From an uncultured Ilumatobacter sp. (lineage in GTDB: Bacteria; Actinomycetota; Acidimicrobiia; Acidimicrobiales; Ilumatobacteraceae), in the NCBI GenBank assembly GCA_938049325.1, contig CALICC010000336.1, positions 1 to 8,311 on the forward strand: 8,311 nt of DNA. Reading direction: 5' to 3'. The stretch's first letter is position 1. The number at the start of each line of letters is the position of its first letter. The translations under genes were made by a program, and so were the position numbers. Under the pieces are notes generated by a model. That model ran no database searches, was not told the origin of the DNA, and saw nothing but the letters and a program-made list of their open reading frames with translations. Below, piece after piece: positions 5,728 through 8,311 of this stretch.

Positions 5728-6597
5728 TCACGTTCCGAGATTGGTGATGACGAAGTAGGCAACGGGTGGAACCACAACCACCGCGAGGACCATCAAGATG
5801 ATGGCGATCACGGCGAAGTTGTACGACTGGTCGCGCGGCGGGTCACCCGCTGCGCCGACCGCGTCGTAGAGCGCTTGGATCGGCTGATCGGTCGTGAGCC
5901 GGATCCTTCGCCGGGCGACAGCGGCGGAGTAGATCGCTGCCCACGACAGCGCCGCCAGCAGCAACACGGCGATGACGCCGACAACCGCGGCCAGGACGGA
6001 GTCCTGCAGCGCCTCGCTCACGGCATTGACGATCGCGGACAGAATCGTCGACAGGAAGGCGCCGCCGAGGAGAAAGGCAGGTACCCCGACGGGATTGCCT
6101 TTGAAGCCTTGTTCGACCTGGACCGCATTGATGCGCGACCTGCGCAACATCACATGTGCCGGCGAACCCCAGATCGAATTGGCCTCGCGTCGCTCGTAGA
6201 GCTTGCGGATGTTCGTCACCAGCGTGTTGATGTATCCCTTCACGATCCATCGGGTGAGTTGCTGCACGATCCATTGGGCAATCGGCTTGAGCGGGCCCAT
6301 CGGGGGGAGCTCGGCGTTGCGCGACCCGTTGCGGTCGAGAACTTCGAGTGAGCGCATTGCCAGGCGATGAGCCTCGGGGAAAGTATCCAGCAGCCACAGC
6401 GGCTTCACCTTCGACAACTGGCTGACGATCTCCTGTTCCACCTTGCCGGGCCCGCCGATCGCGGCGAGGAGTTCGCTTTTCTCTTCGACCGATGACGCAC
6501 GAAGGACGCGAAGTGCATCGATTCGATCGAGCAGGATCGGATCGTCATCGCCTGCGTGCGGATCGAGGGGGACGGAGGTGTCCGGTTCGTCGCTCAT
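5728..6597 (-). CDS. Membrane protein of unknown function, three predicted C-terminal helices
   Basis: A 289-residue protein I do not recognise. Residues 1-25 are acidic and disordered-looking. Residues about 26-165 are a soluble, helical, charged domain that includes LLDRIDALRVLRASSVEEK, a region with two paired Trp-Ile motifs (PIAQWIVQQLTRWIVKGYIN, about 105-124) and a basic stretch (HVMLRRSRINAVQVEQGFKG). Three hydrophobic segments follow at about 171-195, 200-224 and 261-285. The cluster RRRIRL at 229-234 sits between the second and third and probably marks the cytoplasmic side. The C-terminus ends right after the last helix. It is divergent from mscL and convergent with the NUDIX gene. 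The start ATG is 7 bases downstream of a TACCGT box, suggesting a leaderless transcript. Amphipathic repeats before the membrane region hint at membrane association of the soluble domain. No function is inferred. Confidence 0.75.
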   Translation of the reverse strand: MSDEPDTSVPLDPHAGDDDPILLDRIDALRVLRASSVEEKSELLAAIGGPGKVEQEIVSQLSKVKPLWLLDTFPEAHRLAMRSLEVLDRNGSRNAELPPMGPLKPIAQWIVQQLTRWIVKGYINTLVTNIRKLYERREANSIWGSPAHVMLRRSRINAVQVEQGFKGNPVGVPAFLLGGAFLSTILSAIVNAVSEALQDSVLAAVVGVIAVLLLAALSWAAIYSAAVARRRIRLTTDQPIQALYDAVGAAGDPPRDQSYNFAVIAIILMVLAVVVVPPVAYFVITNLGT

Positions 6598-6604
6598 TCA
6601 GGCC

Positions 6605-6610
6605 ACGGTA
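6605..6610 (-). promoter_or_regulatory. Candidate -10 element for the membrane protein gene
   Basis: On the minus strand the sequence reads TACCGT followed by seven bases and then the ATG at 6597. This is the same TANNNT-7-ATG geometry as at imuA and implies a leaderless mRNA. No Shine-Dalgarno sequence is present. Confidence 0.45.
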
Positions 6611-6615
6611 GTTCC

Positions 6616-6637
6616 CCGACATATTTCGACATGTCGG
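6616..6637. promoter_or_regulatory. Inverted repeat in the membrane-protein/mscL intergenic region
   Basis: CCGACAT (6616-6622) and ATGTCGG (6631-6637) form perfect 7-bp arms around an 8-base centre. The repeat lies just upstream of the minus-strand -10 box, in its spacer/-35 region, a typical operator position. It could equally influence the divergent mscL promoter. The binding factor is unknown. Confidence 0.4.
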
Positions 6638-6717
6638 TGACTCAACATTGTGCGTATGCGCGTTTGGACCCGTGCGGTGTGCTTGAATTTCCGGCGCGGG
6701 AAGATCCGCCAACAATC

Positions 6718-6724
6718 AGGAGAA
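6718..6724 (+). promoter_or_regulatory. Shine-Dalgarno sequence of mscL
   Basis: AGGAGAA is followed by seven bases and then ATG 6732. It is the only strong, well-spaced ribosome binding site in the window, and it fixes the mscL start. Confidence 0.85.
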
Positions 6725-6731
6725 CATTCCA

Positions 6732-7088
6732 ATGCTTCAAGAATTCAAAGATTTCATCAAACAGGGCAACATTCTCCAGGTCGCCATCGGCCTGGTCATG
6801 GCGCTCTACGCACAGTCGATCATCGATTCGTTGCTCGAAGGCGTGATCTACCCGATCATCGCGGCGATCTTCGGAAAGCCCAGCCTGGGCGATATTGGCT
6901 TCGACATCGGTGATTCGCGCATCAACATCGGTCTCGTGATCGACGCGATTATCAGCTTCGTCATCGTTGCGTTCATCTTGTTCCTCATCGTCAAGGCGTG
7001 GAACAAGTACAACAAGGACGACGAAGATTCCGGTCCGAGCGACAACGATCTCCTCGTCGAGATCCGCGACGCACTGCAGAACCGCTGA
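6732..7088 (+). CDS. mscL: Large-conductance mechanosensitive channel MscL
   Basis: A 118-residue inner-membrane channel subunit, shorter than the 136-residue E. coli protein. MscL homo-oligomers open under high membrane tension and release solutes during hypo-osmotic shock. MLQEFKDFIKQGN matches the N-terminal amphipathic helix. The first membrane helix and following segment are QVAIGLVMALYAQSIIDSLLEGVIYPIIAAIFG. The periplasmic loop is short (KPSLGDIGFDIGDSRINIG). The second helix is LVIDAIISFVIVAFILFLIVKAWNKYNK. The C-terminal helix LLVEIRDAL matches the family LLTEIRDLL. In the pore helix the glycines equivalent to E. coli G26 and G30 appear as Ala and Gln, while G22 is kept. The gene stands alone, with its own Shine-Dalgarno sequence and a terminator 24 bases downstream. 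Confidence 0.92.
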   Translation: MLQEFKDFIKQGNILQVAIGLVMALYAQSIIDSLLEGVIYPIIAAIFGKPSLGDIGFDIGDSRINIGLVIDAIISFVIVAFILFLIVKAWNKYNKDDEDSGPSDNDLLVEIRDALQNR

Positions 7089-7111
7089 TCTTCTACTGAA
7101 CTCAAGCGCTC

Positions 7112-7141
7112 AAAGGGCGGCAGCTTCGGCTGCCGTCCTTT
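7112..7141 (+). terminator. Intrinsic terminator after mscL
   Basis: The left arm 7112-7124 and right arm 7129-7141 form a 13-bp stem with one G-U pair (7117/7136), closed by a TTCG tetraloop (7125-7128). The stem's own right arm ends in CCTTT, and only a short T-run is present, as often in high-GC genomes. It may work in both directions. Confidence 0.85.
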
Positions 7142-7232
7142 GTCGCGTCTGGGCGTCGGAGGGTCACCTGGCCGGCGTGTCATCTGCAAGGTGACGTGAC
7201 TTGGTGCCGTGGACCCGATTCAATGGGGAGCG
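7142..7232. other. Short intergenic stretch upstream of the SGNH lipoprotein gene
   Basis: Ninety-one bases between the mscL terminator and the next start. A promoter must lie here, but no convincing -35/-10 pair was found. TTCAAT at 7219-7224 is a weak -10 candidate eight bases before ATG 7233, and GGGGAG at 7225-7230 is a purine run too close to the ATG for a normal ribosome binding site. Confidence 0.3.
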
Positions 7233-8311
7233 ATGCTTCGTCGTGGTGCCCTTGCCTTCGCGTTCGTGCTTGGCGCCTGTGGCGCCTCCGAGGGCACCGA
7301 CCCCGACACGCTGCCGGCAGTGACGCCGGTACCCACGGTTCCCGGTGTCGGCAGTTTGCCCGACACGATCCCGCAGTCGAACCGCCAAGTACTCAGCACC
7401 GACGAGCCGATTGTGTCCGTCGTGGTGACGCGGCCCGTCGACGACGACGGTGTCGTGCTGGAGTCGGTTGCCGAACGGGTCAACGGCAATCGGATCATCG
7501 TCGTCGGAGACTCGATTCTGGCGTCGACTGCCAGCCGCTATGGCAAAGAACTCTGCGACGCGCTGAATCCGATCGGATGGTCGGTCGAGGTCAACGCCGA
7601 GCCCGGCCGTTTCGTGGAATTCGGCAACAAGGTGTTGAACAATCGCCTGCCTGACGACCCGGACGACGAAGACGACTTCGATGCGGCGATCGTGCATCTC
7701 GGCAGCAACTACGACCGTGACGCCGACAACTACCTCGAAGAACTCAACGAAATTCTCTATCGGCTCGCTCCCCGCCCGACCTTGTTGCTGACGGTCACCG
7801 AGTATCGACCGGCGTGGGCCGAGGTCAACGACGTGATCGTGGAGCTGGCGAAGCTGTACGACAACGTGACCGTGGTCGACTGGGAGAAAGTGGCGCGGAC
7901 GCCGGGTGTTTTGAGCCGTGATGGGCTGCACCCCGGCGACCAAGGCGAGGCGGTGCTGGTGGAACAGATCTCGCTGGCCCTCGGATCGTTGAGCAGCGTC
8001 GAGGGCGACTGCCTGCGGTCGTCGTACACCGATGACTCGGCGATTGGTGCCGGATCGTCGGGTGGAAGTTCGGGCGGTTCGTCGTCCGGTTCCTCGTCGA
8101 GCGGAAGTTCGAGTAGCTCGTCGGGCGGTTCGTCGTCGGGATCGTCGTCAGGCGGTAGCTCGAGCGGTTCGTCGTCGGGTGGGTCGTCGTCGGGTGGGTC
8201 GTCGACCACGGGCGGAGATTCCGGCGGAGATTCCGGCGGAGATTCCGGTGGTGACACGGGTGGGGATACCGGTGGTGACACGGGTGGAGATTCCGGTGGT
8301 GACACGGGTGG
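7233..8311 (+). CDS. SGNH/GDSL hydrolase-like lipoprotein with Ser/Gly repeat tail, 3'-partial
   Basis: 359 codons are visible and the frame is still open at the window edge. MLRRGALAFAFVLGAC is a lipoprotein signal with lipobox LGAC (Cys16). Residues about 17-85 are a Pro/Thr/Asp-rich linker. The SGNH hydrolase domain spans about 86-250: block I V-V-G-D-S-I-L (nucleophile Ser94), block III H-L-G-S-N-Y (G157, N159), and block V D-G-L-H-P-G (Asp230, His233). These are the catalytic Ser, Asp and His and the Asn of the oxyanion hole. Block II Gly is probably in EPGRFVEFG (125, or 131). The family hydrolyses esters of lipids, polysaccharides or acyl groups; the substrate is unknown here. After Cys260 the chain turns into Ser/Gly-only sequence (about 274-323), then four-residue GG-D-S/T repeats. 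The protein is predicted to be anchored outside the cell by lipid, with the hydrolase projecting and a flexible tail. ATG 7233 is chosen because it directly gives the signal peptide. Confidence 0.85.
   Translation, partial: MLRRGALAFAFVLGACGASEGTDPDTLPAVTPVPTVPGVGSLPDTIPQSNRQVLSTDEPIVSVVVTRPVDDDGVVLESVAERVNGNRIIVVGDSILASTASRYGKELCDALNPIGWSVEVNAEPGRFVEFGNKVLNNRLPDDPDDEDDFDAAIVHLGSNYDRDADNYLEELNEILYRLAPRPTLLLTVTEYRPAWAEVNDVIVELAKLYDNVTVVDWEKVARTPGVLSRDGLHPGDQGEAVLVEQISLALGSLSSVEGDCLRSSYTDDSAIGAGSSGGSSGGSSSGSSSSGSSSSSSGGSSSGSSSGGSSSGSSSGGSSSGGSSTTGGDSGGDSGGDSGGDTGGDTGGDTGGDSGGDTG
8052..8210 (+). repeat. Ser/Gly low-complexity coding region
   Basis: About 53 codons that are almost entirely Ser and Gly, in irregular SSSGG/SSGSS units built from TCG, AGC, AGT, TCC and GGN codons, ending in S-T-T. 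Mixed synonymous codons suggest selection on the protein sequence rather than recent slippage. Confidence 0.85.
8211..8311 (+). repeat. 12-bp tandem repeats encoding GG-D-S/T
   Basis: Eight complete 12-base units from 8211 to 8306 plus five bases of a ninth. Units 1-3 are identical (GGCGGAGATTCC) and encode GGDS. Units 4, 6 and 8 are GGTGGTGACACG (GGDT), unit 5 is GGTGGGGATACC (GGDT), and unit 7 is GGTGGAGATTCC (GGDS). The array continues beyond the window. The frame is kept by a unit of four codons, so copy-number changes alter tail length without a frameshift. Confidence 0.92.

Noticed and set aside
5708..5732. CGTGAC/GTCACG inverted repeat over the two convergent stop codons as a terminator
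   Set aside because: The stem is only six base pairs with a 13-base loop and no T-run; stability would be low.
7757..8305. Minus-strand frame encoding an SPPESPP/SPPVSPP proline-rich protein
   Set aside because: It is the antisense reading of the GG-D-S/T and Ser/Gly repeats of the SGNH lipoprotein, which has a signal peptide and catalytic motifs.
8211..8306. Short regular repeats as a CRISPR array
   Set aside because: The units are contiguous 12-mers with no spacers and are in frame within a coding sequence.

Overview
The window looks like chromosomal DNA from a high-GC actinobacterium, most likely of the Acidimicrobiia (Ilumatobacter-like). This is inferred from an actinobacterial SOS box, an imuA-imuB pair, probable leaderless start codons and Ser/Gly-rich secreted proteins. 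It was not tested by database comparison. It carries no rRNA, tRNA, CRISPR array, transposase or phage gene.

Left part (1-1700): the last 56 codons of a helical-repeat-like protein run into a convergent minus-strand remnant (about 182-480). The remnant resembles the C-terminus of an Lhr-type helicase. It is broken by a one-base frameshift and cut off upstream. A secreted lipoprotein with a Pro/Thr/Ser linker follows (493-1161), then a small protein with a Nfu/NifU N-terminal-like domain (1242-1697).

Centre (1719-4268): the SOS mutagenesis pair imuA-imuB, translationally coupled. It lies behind a perfect LexA box with 10-bp arms that occupies the spacer of an apparent leaderless promoter. The partner polymerase dnaE2 is not here. 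ImuB lacks the Y-family catalytic acidic residues and keeps a beta-clamp motif (QLGLWG), as expected for an adaptor.

Right part (4279-8311): a minus-strand OmpR/PhoB-type regulator has an atypical receiver domain. It is separated from a divergent NUDIX hydrolase gene by 144 bp that hold an 18-bp perfect palindrome and a third, helically phased half-site. Next come a minus-strand three-helix membrane protein of unknown function and the divergent mechanosensitive channel gene mscL. mscL has a strong Shine-Dalgarno sequence and a UUCG-loop terminator. The window ends inside a gene for an SGNH-hydrolase-like lipoprotein with a Ser/Gly then GG-D-S/T repeat tail.

Functionally, imuA-imuB is a DNA-damage tolerance operon and mscL an osmotic safety valve; the remaining genes show no clear common pathway. 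No wholly new multi-gene system is evident. The most unusual items are the degenerate receiver with its palindromic upstream region, the Lhr-like remnant, the divergent MscL pore helix and the repeat-tailed SGNH lipoprotein.
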